From NCBI GenBank assembly GCA_023300835.1, contig JALZVB010000120.1, positions 1 to 22,550 on the forward strand: a stretch of DNA of 22,550 nucleotides, in the 5' to 3' direction. This stretch comes from Saprospiraceae bacterium (GTDB taxonomy: Bacteria > Bacteroidota > Bacteroidia > Chitinophagales > Saprospiraceae). Shown here one piece after another: positions 17,196 through 22,550 of the stretch (position 1 is its first letter; each line of letters starts with the position of its first letter). The notes under the pieces are model-generated. The model did not search any database. It worked only from the letters and a program-made list of their open reading frames with translations, and had not been told where the DNA came from. The translations under genes were made by a program, and so were the position numbers.

Positions 17196-17219
17196 TGTCA
17201 AATGGTAATTAGAGATATC

Positions 17220-17257
17220 AAAAAAAAAAGAGGGAATAAGAATTATTTCTCATCCCC
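17220..17257 (-). terminator. Intrinsic terminator of the DUF4197 gene
   Basis: On the minus strand an 11-bp stem (17257-17247 pairing with 17242-17232) with a four-base loop is followed closely by ten T residues (17229-17220). Two G-U pairs close properly only on this strand and become A-C mismatches on the other, so it acts for the leftward gene ending at 17297, not for the convergent lipoprotein gene. Confidence 0.85.
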
Positions 17258-17296
17258 CCATAGGTCTATTAATCTATAGTTGATCTTAATCTATTC

Positions 17297-18040
17297 CTAA
17301 TCTTTATCCAGTTTCCCAAATACATCTTGTAATAATGGGCTCGTTCGCTGCGATACATCTGACCTTATGCCTTGTTCTTTTAAAGTTATAAGTGAGAACA
17401 TGCCATCAAGCGCTTTATTATTAACGTGATCATCGAGTTCAGGGTTGACGTCTTTTGTAAAAGGCAATGCATTGTATTTAGTAACAACGCCAGTCCAATA
17501 TTTGGTAGCATTTACTTCCTCTAGTGAAGATTTAATTACAGGCATAAATACATCGTATAACTTGCCTCTAGAAGAATCTTGTAGATATGTTGTAGCGGCA
17601 TCTTCTTCTCCGAAAAGTATTTCTTTAGAGTCGCTGAAACTTAGTCCTTTTATAGCATCTACAAATATCGGTGTCGCTTCCTTAGCTGCAATTTCTGCGG
17701 CCGCATTCATCTTAGCAAGTAATTCTTCTTCTACATTCCCGAAACCTGGAACCAACTTCACTTTTGAAATGACTTTCTGAGCTTCTTCAGGAAGAAGCAC
17801 CTTGTATGGACTATCAAAATAACCGTTATCTGCGGATAAGGTATTGACAGCGTCTTTTACACCTGTTTCTAGGGCTTCCTTGAGACCACCGGCGATATCG
17901 GTAGATATCTCTTCTTGACCACCTATTTTCTTGAGCTGATCAGCAGAGGATTTAGCCTTGTCTAAAAATTTACCAAATTGTGCCTGTGCCGTACTTAGCG
18001 TAATGGTAAAGGCGATAATTGTGAGTATGATACTTTTCAT
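17297..18040 (-). CDS. DUF4197 exported protein
   Basis: A 247-residue protein with a clear signal peptide (MKSIILTIIAFTITLSTAQAQ). The body matches DUF4197: GGLKEALETGVKDAVNTLS, DSPYKVLLPEEAQKVISKV, then AKEATPIFVDAIKGLSFSD, TTYLQDSSRGKLYDVFMPVI, and the end LDGMFSLITLKEQGIR. The family is mainly alpha-helical and periplasmic in Gram-negative bacteria, with no established biochemical role. There is no lipobox. The gene appears to be a single transcription unit with its own strong terminator. A 47-codon open frame on the same strand ends 71 nt upstream, but I have no evidence that the two are linked. Confidence 0.9.
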   Translation of the reverse strand: MKSIILTIIAFTITLSTAQAQFGKFLDKAKSSADQLKKIGGQEEISTDIAGGLKEALETGVKDAVNTLSADNGYFDSPYKVLLPEEAQKVISKVKLVPGFGNVEEELLAKMNAAAEIAAKEATPIFVDAIKGLSFSDSKEILFGEEDAATTYLQDSSRGKLYDVFMPVIKSSLEEVNATKYWTGVVTKYNALPFTKDVNPELDDHVNNKALDGMFSLITLKEQGIRSDVSQRTSPLLQDVFGKLDKD

Positions 18041-18111
18041 AGTTTCTGTTATAAAATGATAACTCTATTTGTTACAGTAAAGATAACACCAAGGTCGTTA
18101 TTAAGAAGTTT

Positions 18112-18255
18112 TTAACTAGGGATTGTTATTGAAGTAATTGCTATCAACCTTGCTAATTGATGATCTTCAGCTTCTTTGGGGTTTCCACCTCCGCCCTTTT
18201 GGGCACCACCGCCGGTGAAGGACATGTGTTGTTTGTTCTTATGAGCGGATTTCAT
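18112..18255 (-). CDS. Possible 47-residue Gly-rich small protein (uncertain)
   Basis: An ATG-to-TAA frame of 47 codons lies in an otherwise gene-free stretch. Its first half is basic and Gly-rich (MSFTGGGAQKGGGGNPKEAE, from residue 11), its second half weakly hydrophobic (LARLIAITSITIP). The first 100 bases are clearly richer in G+C than the neighbouring DNA. There is no obvious ribosome binding site, though this phylum often lacks one. Part of the base composition may come from small palindromes inside it, such as GCCC-TTTT-GGGC at 18193-18204 (plus strand). It could be a real small gene, the remnant of a longer gene, or non-coding repeat DNA belonging with the adjacent hairpins. I do not recognise a homologue. 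Confidence 0.25.
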   Translation of the reverse strand: MKSAHKNKQHMSFTGGGAQKGGGGNPKEAEDHQLARLIAITSITIPS

Positions 18256-18365
18256 AATTGGGTTCCCGCTGTCCGAAGTCTCTGACTTCGGACTAATATT
18301 ATTTCTTACACCATGTCATTATATTGATTTGAAGTCAGAGACTTCAAACAGCGTGGGACATGTGT
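18220..18365. repeat. 10-bp direct repeat GGACATGTGT bracketing the hairpin pair
   Basis: GGACATGTGT occurs at 18220-18229 and again at 18356-18365, in the same orientation, enclosing the two inverted hairpins. It could be a target duplication or the outer border of the repeat element. A 10-bp match within 150 bp is unlikely by chance but not impossible. Confidence 0.4.
18267..18353. repeat. Inverted pair of hairpin repeats (REPIN-like)
   Basis: Two hairpins face opposite ways 34 nt apart. The left is a perfect 10-bp stem, GTCCGAAGTC (18271-18280) and GACTTCGGAC (18284-18293), loop TCT. The right is a perfect 9-bp stem, TTTGAAGTC (18328-18336) and GACTTCAAA (18340-18348), loop AGA. Read from their own strand, both contain GAAGTCAGAGACTTC and continue outward with ACAGCG (CGCTGT at 18267-18272, ACAGCG at 18348-18353). 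The stems differ at two neighbouring pairs, CC/GG against TT/AA, so both sides changed together. This is the form of REP palindromes arranged as a REPIN, normally spread by a RAYT transposase; none is in the window. It lies just past the ancestral stop of the DUF2490 gene and might also slow transcription. Confidence 0.7.
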
Positions 18366-18368
18366 CTT

Positions 18369-18481
18369 TTACTTTTTATTTCTAAAGTTTGGGTACCAAA
18401 TAAAATCCATAAAGATGATGGCATTTAAATCTTTATCTACGTTTCTGACAGATATTTTGGCTTCAGGACCAATTTCAAATC
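18369..18481 (-). pseudogene. Detached 3' end of the DUF2490 gene
   Basis: Beyond the present stop of the DUF2490 gene the minus strand still encodes the sensible end of that protein, in the frame lost through the 44-bp insertion. After GPEAKISV it reads RNVDKDLNAIIFMDFIWYPN followed by FRNKK and TAA at 18371-18369. Taking out the 44 bp, the gene from 19147 to 18369 becomes 735 nt, exactly 245 codons. The ending IIFMDFIWYPNF is what I expect for the last strand of a DUF2490 barrel. The remnant itself has no start and is not expected to be translated. Confidence 0.85.
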
Positions 18482-18525
18482 TGGTTATAAAACAGATATT
18501 TTGGCTTCAGGACCAATTTCAAATC
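18448..18525. repeat. 34-bp direct repeat with 10-nt filler (44-bp insertion in DUF2490)
   Basis: The same 34 bases occur at 18448-18481 and 18492-18525 without mismatch, separated by 10 nt (18482-18491). The filler plus its right edge (18483-18495, GGTTATAAAACAG) is the exact inverted complement of 18538-18550. The copy nearer the gene start is in frame with the protein. The insertion adds 44 nt, shifts the frame by two and places a TAA at 18487-18485. Confidence 0.95.
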
Positions 18526-18550
18526 GGCCATACTTTTCTGTTTTATAACC
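18483..18550. repeat. Perfect 13-bp inverted repeat inside the DUF2490 insertion
   Basis: GGTTATAAAACAG (18483-18495) and CTGTTTTATAACC (18538-18550) are exact reverse complements 42 nt apart. The right arm is original coding sequence (GYKTE). Nine of the bases in the left arm exist only in the insertion filler, and CTGT/ACAG at the inner edge is shared microhomology. This gives the likely path by which the filler was copied. Confidence 0.93.
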
Positions 18551-19147
18551 TAGGCCTAAATAAAATTCTGTTAAGTTATGAAATGCCGTACGGGGTTTAG
18601 TAGGTTGTACATAGTAACTACTTACGGAGTTCAAATAAAATTCTCTAGCATTAAGATGTTTTCCTTGAAGCGGAATATCCCATCCTAGAGAATATGATAA
18701 CCTGGTAACGGCATTAATATCATTGGTATTTTTTGCTTCGATAAATCGTTCTTCAAATCTAAAATGATGTCTTAACCTTAAACTTCCAAAATGCTGAATC
18801 TGAACAAACTGTGAAATAAAACGATGTTCAAATCTTGTATCCGTTTCAAATGGATCAATAATTCTAAACAAATAACCTGCCGTTACAATACTATTTAGAT
18901 TTATCTTATAAGCTGCCCCAGCTACGAATGTTAGGTTTATAACTTTAGATGGGAACTCAACTGCATCTACGGTATTATCGGCGAGATCAACCTCACTAAA
19001 CGCTGTAAAGTTTAAACTAAAGTGTTCATCTATAGGCTTGAGATAATTAATCCTCGGAAGGAGACCCAGATGGGTTAAATCTTGTGCAAAAAGGTTAACA
19101 CCATACCCTATGAACATAATAATAACTAATAAATTTTTTCGACTCAT
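18485..19147 (-). CDS. DUF2490 outer-membrane barrel protein, truncated by frameshift
   Basis: The present frame encodes 220 residues: signal peptide (MSRKNLLVIIMFIGYGVNLFAQ), then alternating-residue strands typical of DUF2490. Examples are HFSLNFTAFSEVDL, FVAGAAYKINLNSIVTAGYLF, RFEHRFISQFVQIQHFGSLR with LRHHFRFEERFIE, and RLSYSLGWDIPLQ. The family is predicted to form small outer-membrane beta-barrels of unknown function. The stop at 18487-18485 is caused by a 44-bp insertion; the uninterrupted protein would be 244 residues and end with an aromatic-rich last strand. Since BAM recognises the final strand, the short form is unlikely to insert properly. This is inference. The gene follows the PepSY-like gene by 2 nt, so they form a pair. 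An assembly or amplification artefact is possible. Confidence 0.85.
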   Translation of the reverse strand: MSRKNLLVIIMFIGYGVNLFAQDLTHLGLLPRINYLKPIDEHFSLNFTAFSEVDLADNTVDAVEFPSKVINLTFVAGAAYKINLNSIVTAGYLFRIIDPFETDTRFEHRFISQFVQIQHFGSLRLRHHFRFEERFIEAKNTNDINAVTRLSYSLGWDIPLQGKHLNAREFYLNSVSSYYVQPTKPRTAFHNLTEFYLGLGYKTEKYGRFEIGPEAKISVL

Positions 19148-19149
19148 AA

Positions 19150-19674
19150 TTAATTGAAAATTAAATCTATTTTTTTCTGAGGGATTTCTTTGTATTCAAT
19201 TAGTGTTCCGTCTTTTTTGAATCGGAATCTATATTTCTTTTTCTTAGCGGAGACATCTAATTCGTAAACTTGCTCGTTTTCCAGCTTATGGTCTCTGGAA
19301 TGTGTAACCTTATACTTTGTGTATTTTATATCAAAGTAGTTATTGATTACGCTTCTGGTTTCTTCAGAAATATCTCGATAATCAATTTCCTTGTCTATAC
19401 TGATAAACTGACCGCTTCTGTCAAAAATTAAATTGATTTTCCCTTGATCTGTTTTTACTTTTGCTTCATAACAGATGGAATCTTGATCTGTCCTTAACTT
19501 ATAGTATTTCGTAGAAAGTCCACTGTAGTTTTTTTCGACATAGTCTATTATCTCCTTTGAAATTTTATTCTTTTTTACCTTTTTTTCACTAATGTGAAAT
19601 TGAGCTCTGGAGAATTGAATAAAAAATAAATTCAACAATATGATAATTATCAACCGTCTATCCATTTCAAACAA
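19150..19674 (-). CDS. Exported PepSY-like protein
   Basis: A 174-residue protein with an N-terminal signal peptide (RRLIIIILLNLFFIQFSRAQ). ATG at 19674 or the ATG at 19665 (MDRRL) could be the start; the shorter form gives a more usual signal peptide. After export the protein is basic and holds two similar halves: an alpha helix then strands, KEIIDYVEKNYSGLSTKYYK with YEAKVKTDQGKINLIFDRSG, and TRSVINNYFDIKYTKYKV with YELDVSAKKKKYRFRFKKDG. This helix-plus-sheet pattern ending in 'FxxDGxxI' is that of PepSY-like (BLIP-like) periplasmic domains in Bacteroidota. Two copies in tandem are visible. It is the first gene of a pair with the DUF2490 barrel gene, suggesting a shared envelope role that I cannot define. 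Confidence 0.7.
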   Translation of the reverse strand: MFEMDRRLIIIILLNLFFIQFSRAQFHISEKKVKKNKISKEIIDYVEKNYSGLSTKYYKLRTDQDSICYEAKVKTDQGKINLIFDRSGQFISIDKEIDYRDISEETRSVINNYFDIKYTKYKVTHSRDHKLENEQVYELDVSAKKKKYRFRFKKDGTLIEYKEIPQKKIDLIFN

Positions 19675-19842
19675 ATATTTTACTACTCTTATCTCCGCTA
19701 GTTTTACAACATCGATTAAAGTATGTTATTTAATTTTGTAATTAGAAAAAACTCAAGTATTACGCCTGTAATATAAAACATTATTATGTATCGTATAACA
19801 TTGCTATTACAGCTAGGATTTGATAAGATAAATAACAAAGAA

Positions 19843-19868
19843 AAAGCCCTCGATTTCTCGAAGGCTTT
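19843..19868 (-). terminator. Intrinsic terminator of ahcY
   Basis: Downstream of the ahcY stop the minus strand folds into an 11-bp stem (19868-19858 with 19853-19843) closed by a four-base GAAA loop, with one G-U pair, and runs straight into TTTC and T-rich sequence. It is 32 nt beyond the stop, the expected place. Confidence 0.85.
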
Positions 19869-19900
19869 CCTATTATATTTCTGTCTTAAAAATGTAAGAC

Positions 19901-21214
19901 CTAGTATCTGTAGTATTCTGGCTTGTATGGACCATTCTGTTCAACGCCAATATATTTAGCTTGTTCAGGTGTTAATTCTTCAAGTACAACGCCTACTTTA
20001 GCTAAGTGTAACCTTGCTACTTTTTCATCTAGGTGCTTAGGCAACATGTATACTTTGTTCTCATACTTATCACTATTATGCCATAACTCTAATTGAGCTA
20101 GTGTCTGATTAGTAAATGAGTTAGACATTACAAATGATGGGTGACCAGTTGCACAACCCAAGTTTACCAATCTTCCTTCTGCAAGAATGATAACATCTTT
20201 ACCGTCTATAGTGTACATATCTACTTGAGGCTTAATTTCAACCTTAGAAGCACCATGCTTTTCGTTTAACCAAGCCATATTGATTTCGTTATCGAAGTGA
20301 CCTATGTTACATACGATAGCTTTATCTTTTAATGATTCAAATTCAGAAGCATCAACGATATTGAAGTTTCCTGTAGCCGTAACTACGATGTCAGCTTCTT
20401 TGATAGCATCTTTCATTTTCTTCACTTCGAAACCGTCCATTGCAGCTTGTAGTGCACAGATAGGATCGATCTCTGTAACGATTACTCTTGCTCCAGCGCC
20501 TGCTAGAGATGCAACAGAACCTTTACCTACATCACCGTAACCAGCAACTACTGCTACTTTACCAGCGATCATAACGTCAGTTGCTCTTCTGATAGCATCT
20601 ACGCAAGATTCTTTACAACCGTATTTGTTATCAAATTTAGACTTTGTAACAGAGTCATTAATGTTGATAGCTGGCATTACAAGTGTACCATTCTTCTCTC
20701 TCTCGTGTAATCTGTGGACACCAGTTGTTGTTTCTTCTGATAGACCTTTGATTCCAGGAACAAGTTCTGGGAACTTATCAAAAACCATGTTAGTCAAGTC
20801 ACCTCCATCATCAAGGATCATGTTAAGTGGTTTGTCATCTGTAAATGCATGTAGCGTCTGCTCTATACACCATTCAAAAGACTCTTCATCCATACCTTTC
20901 CAAGCAAATACTGGAACTCCTGCTGCTGCAATTGCTGCTGCTGCATGATCTTGTGTAGAGAATACATTACATGAACTCCATGTAACGTCTGCCCCTAAAT
21001 CAACTAGAGTTTCGATAAGCACTGCTGTTTGGATAGTCATATGAAGGCAACCCGCGATTCTTGCACCAGCAAGAGGGTTTTTACCTTTATATTCCTCTCT
21101 CAAGCTCATCAACCCAGGCATTTCTGCCTCTGCTAGTGTGATTTCCTTACGACCCCAATCCGCTAAGGACAGATCTGCAACTTTGAATTTCACTTTCTCC
21201 TGAGTATCAATCAT
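19901..21214 (-). CDS. ahcY: Adenosylhomocysteinase (S-adenosyl-L-homocysteine hydrolase)
   Basis: A 437-residue NAD-dependent enzyme that splits S-adenosylhomocysteine to adenosine and homocysteine, clearing the inhibitor of methylation. Conserved segments include ARIAGCLHMTIQTAVLIETL (H58), WSSCNVFSTQDHAAAAIA, MILDDGGDLTNMV (D136), GLSEETTTGVHRLHE (E161), NDSVTKSKFDNKYGCKES (K191, D195), the NAD-binding loop VVAGYGDVGKG (225-231) and the C-terminal PYKPEYYRY that closes the neighbouring subunit's site. Length is normal for the bacterial form. It stands alone with its own terminator and a -7-like motif upstream. I looked for an SAH riboswitch in the leader and saw none. Codon choice appears more selective than its neighbours, fitting high expression. 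Confidence 0.98.
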   Translation of the reverse strand: MIDTQEKVKFKVADLSLADWGRKEITLAEAEMPGLMSLREEYKGKNPLAGARIAGCLHMTIQTAVLIETLVDLGADVTWSSCNVFSTQDHAAAAIAAAGVPVFAWKGMDEESFEWCIEQTLHAFTDDKPLNMILDDGGDLTNMVFDKFPELVPGIKGLSEETTTGVHRLHEREKNGTLVMPAININDSVTKSKFDNKYGCKESCVDAIRRATDVMIAGKVAVVAGYGDVGKGSVASLAGAGARVIVTEIDPICALQAAMDGFEVKKMKDAIKEADIVVTATGNFNIVDASEFESLKDKAIVCNIGHFDNEINMAWLNEKHGASKVEIKPQVDMYTIDGKDVIILAEGRLVNLGCATGHPSFVMSNSFTNQTLAQLELWHNSDKYENKVYMLPKHLDEKVARLHLAKVGVVLEELTPEQAKYIGVEQNGPYKPEYYRY

Positions 21215-21259
21215 TGTGAGAATAATTTTTATTGTTAATTAATTAATAATTTATGAACG

Positions 21260-21267
21260 CAAAAGTA
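21260..21267 (-). promoter_or_regulatory. Candidate -7 promoter element of ahcY
   Basis: The minus strand reads TACTTTTGCG, matching TAnnTTTG with the frequent following C. It lies 45 nt ahead of the ahcY ATG, leaving a leader of roughly 40 nt, very AT-rich. I could not find a matching TTG at the usual spacing upstream. Confidence 0.45.
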
Positions 21268-21394
21268 CTACATAGGTTTTAATAAGAGCACCTTAATTTT
21301 TCCAATTATCCACAATTATTACAATTAATGCGCCATTATAGGCTTTGGTATTATTGATATATTTAATATGAATTCCATTTTTAGTTTTTGTCTC

Positions 21395-21433
21395 AAAAAA
21401 AAAGAGGCCACATCAACTTAATGATATGGCCTC
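21395..21433 (-). terminator. Intrinsic terminator of the right-hand secreted protein gene
   Basis: On the minus strand a 12-bp stem (21433-21422 with 21415-21404, one G-U pair) and a six-base loop are followed at once by nine T residues (21403-21395). It starts 25 nt after the stop at 21459. The plus strand also has a T-rich run after the stem, but no rightward gene needs it. Confidence 0.9.
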
Positions 21434-21458
21434 TATTATTTTTCACAACGAAAAATGA

Positions 21459-22550
21459 CTACTCAACCTTAATAAATGTTTGTGTTGAATAGCTACCTTC
21501 TTTTTCCGCTTTGATATAATATATACCACTGTGTAATGGTGTTGTATCGATACTAAGCTTGTTCTGAGAACTCACTTCAGCTTTAGTTACTATTACCAAT
21601 TCACCGATAGTGTTGTAAACCTTAATTGTTACATCTCCAATAGTTGCCTTTTCTATAAAGTCTACATTCAGTTGATCAGTGACTGGATTAGGATATATTC
21701 TGAAAGAAGTATCATTATATCCAAAACCTAAAGTATGTGCATGTATATTAGGCTCATCACCACAGTAAACCCTGTGAATCTTTACTGGATTAGAAATTGA
21801 AATACAACCTTCTACTTCATTAAGTTTTAAATTGACGTCTAGTCCAGTTAATGCATCTTCATAACCTATGTGATGAAGTAAGCTTGTCCCATTGTTCAAC
21901 TTATCAAAATTTACTTCACTATAATCGTTTACGATATGTGTTATATATCCATTGGTTGTTGTCAATACCCATTTATCGTAAGTAGCTGTAGACCCTATTT
22001 TTTCAATATTAGAAGTTTCTAAAGTATCAATTTTGTTGTTTCTAACGCAAAACACAAATGGACCACCTACCAAACTGGCTGCTGTATTCTCAGCTTTGTT
22101 ATATGTTATCGGATTAGATCTTACATAACATCCAGATAAGTTTCGAATGTTATTTCCTATCTGTATACCCGTAATAGTATTATTGTAATTGATATATTCT
22201 ATAACATATTCTCTAGGTGTTATGTTTACCAAATCTAGTCCAATCAACAATGTGTTATAATCTACGATTGTACCATTATTATCTGTCATTAACCATACAC
22301 CATAATCAGAAGCGGTTTCTATTACCTGAATGTCACCTGTCTGTATAGTCTGGACAGGATCAATAGTCCCACATGTCATAAATGGACCACCTGTTAATAA
22401 TGCAGGTGTTAATGTATTTCTAATAATAGTTACTTGATTAGAACTTACATAACAACCAGAAATGTCATCTATTTTATTACCCACTGAAAGGCCAGAAATA
22501 TCGTCATAGTTAATGGCTTGAATATAGAGATCACCTTCTCCTAGATTGTG
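21459..22550 (-). CDS. Secreted repeat protein with T9SS type A sorting domain (5' end beyond window)
   Basis: The frame is open through the right edge, so the N-terminus is missing; 363 codons and the stop are visible. The visible part begins with a repeated unit of about 140 residues. The conserved block 'G..I.N.I.DISGCYV.SN.(V/I)T' followed by 'L.GGPF..C' appears as VGNKIDDISGCYVSSNQVTI and IGNNIRNLSGCYVRSNPITY, and a third, diverged copy reads LNEVEGCISISNPVKI followed by CGD. Between copies lie beta-rich segments (DYGVWLMTDNNGTIVDY, TYDKWVLTTTNGYITHI). The last 80 residues are a T9SS type A sorting domain: FRIYPNPVTDQLNVDF, then VYNTIGELVI, LHSGIYYIKAEKEG and QTFIKVE. The protein should therefore leave the cell through the type IX system and be surface-anchored or released. 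Ligand or role is unknown. Confidence 0.88.
   Translation of the reverse strand, partial: HNLGEGDLYIQAINYDDISGLSVGNKIDDISGCYVSSNQVTIIRNTLTPALLTGGPFMTCGTIDPVQTIQTGDIQVIETASDYGVWLMTDNNGTIVDYNTLLIGLDLVNITPREYVIEYINYNNTITGIQIGNNIRNLSGCYVRSNPITYNKAENTAASLVGGPFVFCVRNNKIDTLETSNIEKIGSTATYDKWVLTTTNGYITHIVNDYSEVNFDKLNNGTSLLHHIGYEDALTGLDVNLKLNEVEGCISISNPVKIHRVYCGDEPNIHAHTLGFGYNDTSFRIYPNPVTDQLNVDFIEKATIGDVTIKVYNTIGELVIVTKAEVSSQNKLSIDTTPLHSGIYYIKAEKEGSYSTQTFIKVE

Noticed and set aside
18170..18365. Insertion sequence or group II intron remnant
   Set aside because: There is no transposase or reverse-transcriptase coding sequence and no domain V-like hairpin; the hairpin pair is better described as REPIN-like.
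20304..20948. Plus-strand open frames opposite ahcY
   Set aside because: They are antisense shadows of a highly conserved enzyme, with low-complexity translation and no start context.
21215..21300. SAH riboswitch ahead of ahcY
   Set aside because: The leader is AT-rich, short and without a GC-rich pseudoknot-like core.

Overview
The window comes from a Bacteroidota chromosome, most likely Saprospiria-like (Lewinella/Saprospiraceae type). This rests on a low G+C content (about one third), a type IX secretion (T9SS) C-terminal sorting domain, a PorD (DUF4835) gene, the phylum-specific DUF4271, DUF4197 and DUF2490 families, a phylum-type RpoZ, and several sites matching the Bacteroidota -7 promoter element TAnnTTTG. 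The exact family is an inference. Nearly every gene is an ordinary chromosomal housekeeping or envelope gene. I see no prophage, CRISPR array, integrase, transposase, tRNA or rRNA.

Layout. 1-1764 (-) is a secreted reprolysin-like zinc metalloprotease, cut by the left edge. 1990-3713 (-) holds hemD and a DUF4271 membrane protein. 3878-5814 (+) is an overlapping histidine kinase/response regulator pair resembling RprX/RprY. 6060-8168 (+) is a GT2 glycosyltransferase followed by a polytopic GT-C-like membrane protein. 8208-10852 (-) is recQ followed by aroQ. 10853-11319 is an AT-rich gene-free stretch. 11320-11676 (+) is a small four-helix membrane protein. 11919-15795 (-) is a compact operon read as bamD, rpoZ, coaBC, porD, purN. 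uppS lies just upstream of it (15912-16661, -), divergent from a small lipoprotein gene (16698-17195, +). 17297-18040 (-) is a DUF4197 protein. 18041-18484 has no conventional gene but holds a 47-codon Gly-rich ORF, a pair of inverted hairpin repeats and the detached tail of the next gene. 18485-19674 (-) is a PepSY-like/DUF2490 pair. 19901-21214 (-) is ahcY. 21459-22550 (-) is a secreted repeat protein with a T9SS sorting domain, cut by the right edge.

How the genes relate. Several serve the cell envelope: BamD (outer-membrane insertion), PorD (T9SS), UppS (lipid carrier for wall and surface glycans), the glycosyltransferase pair, the DUF2490 barrel, and two exported proteins of the kind T9SS carries. 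The rest are core metabolism: haem, shikimate, CoA, purine and the activated methyl cycle.

The most unusual place is 18112-18550. The DUF2490 gene carries a 44-bp insertion: a 34-bp direct repeat plus a 10-nt filler. The filler is part of a perfect 13-bp inverted copy of sequence just upstream, the footprint expected of polymerase template switching. The insertion shifts the frame and removes the last barrel strand. Without it the reading frame continues to a natural stop at 18369. Directly beyond that stop are two inverted hairpin repeats, REPIN-like, whose stems differ by compensating base changes. I found no convincing new multi-gene system.
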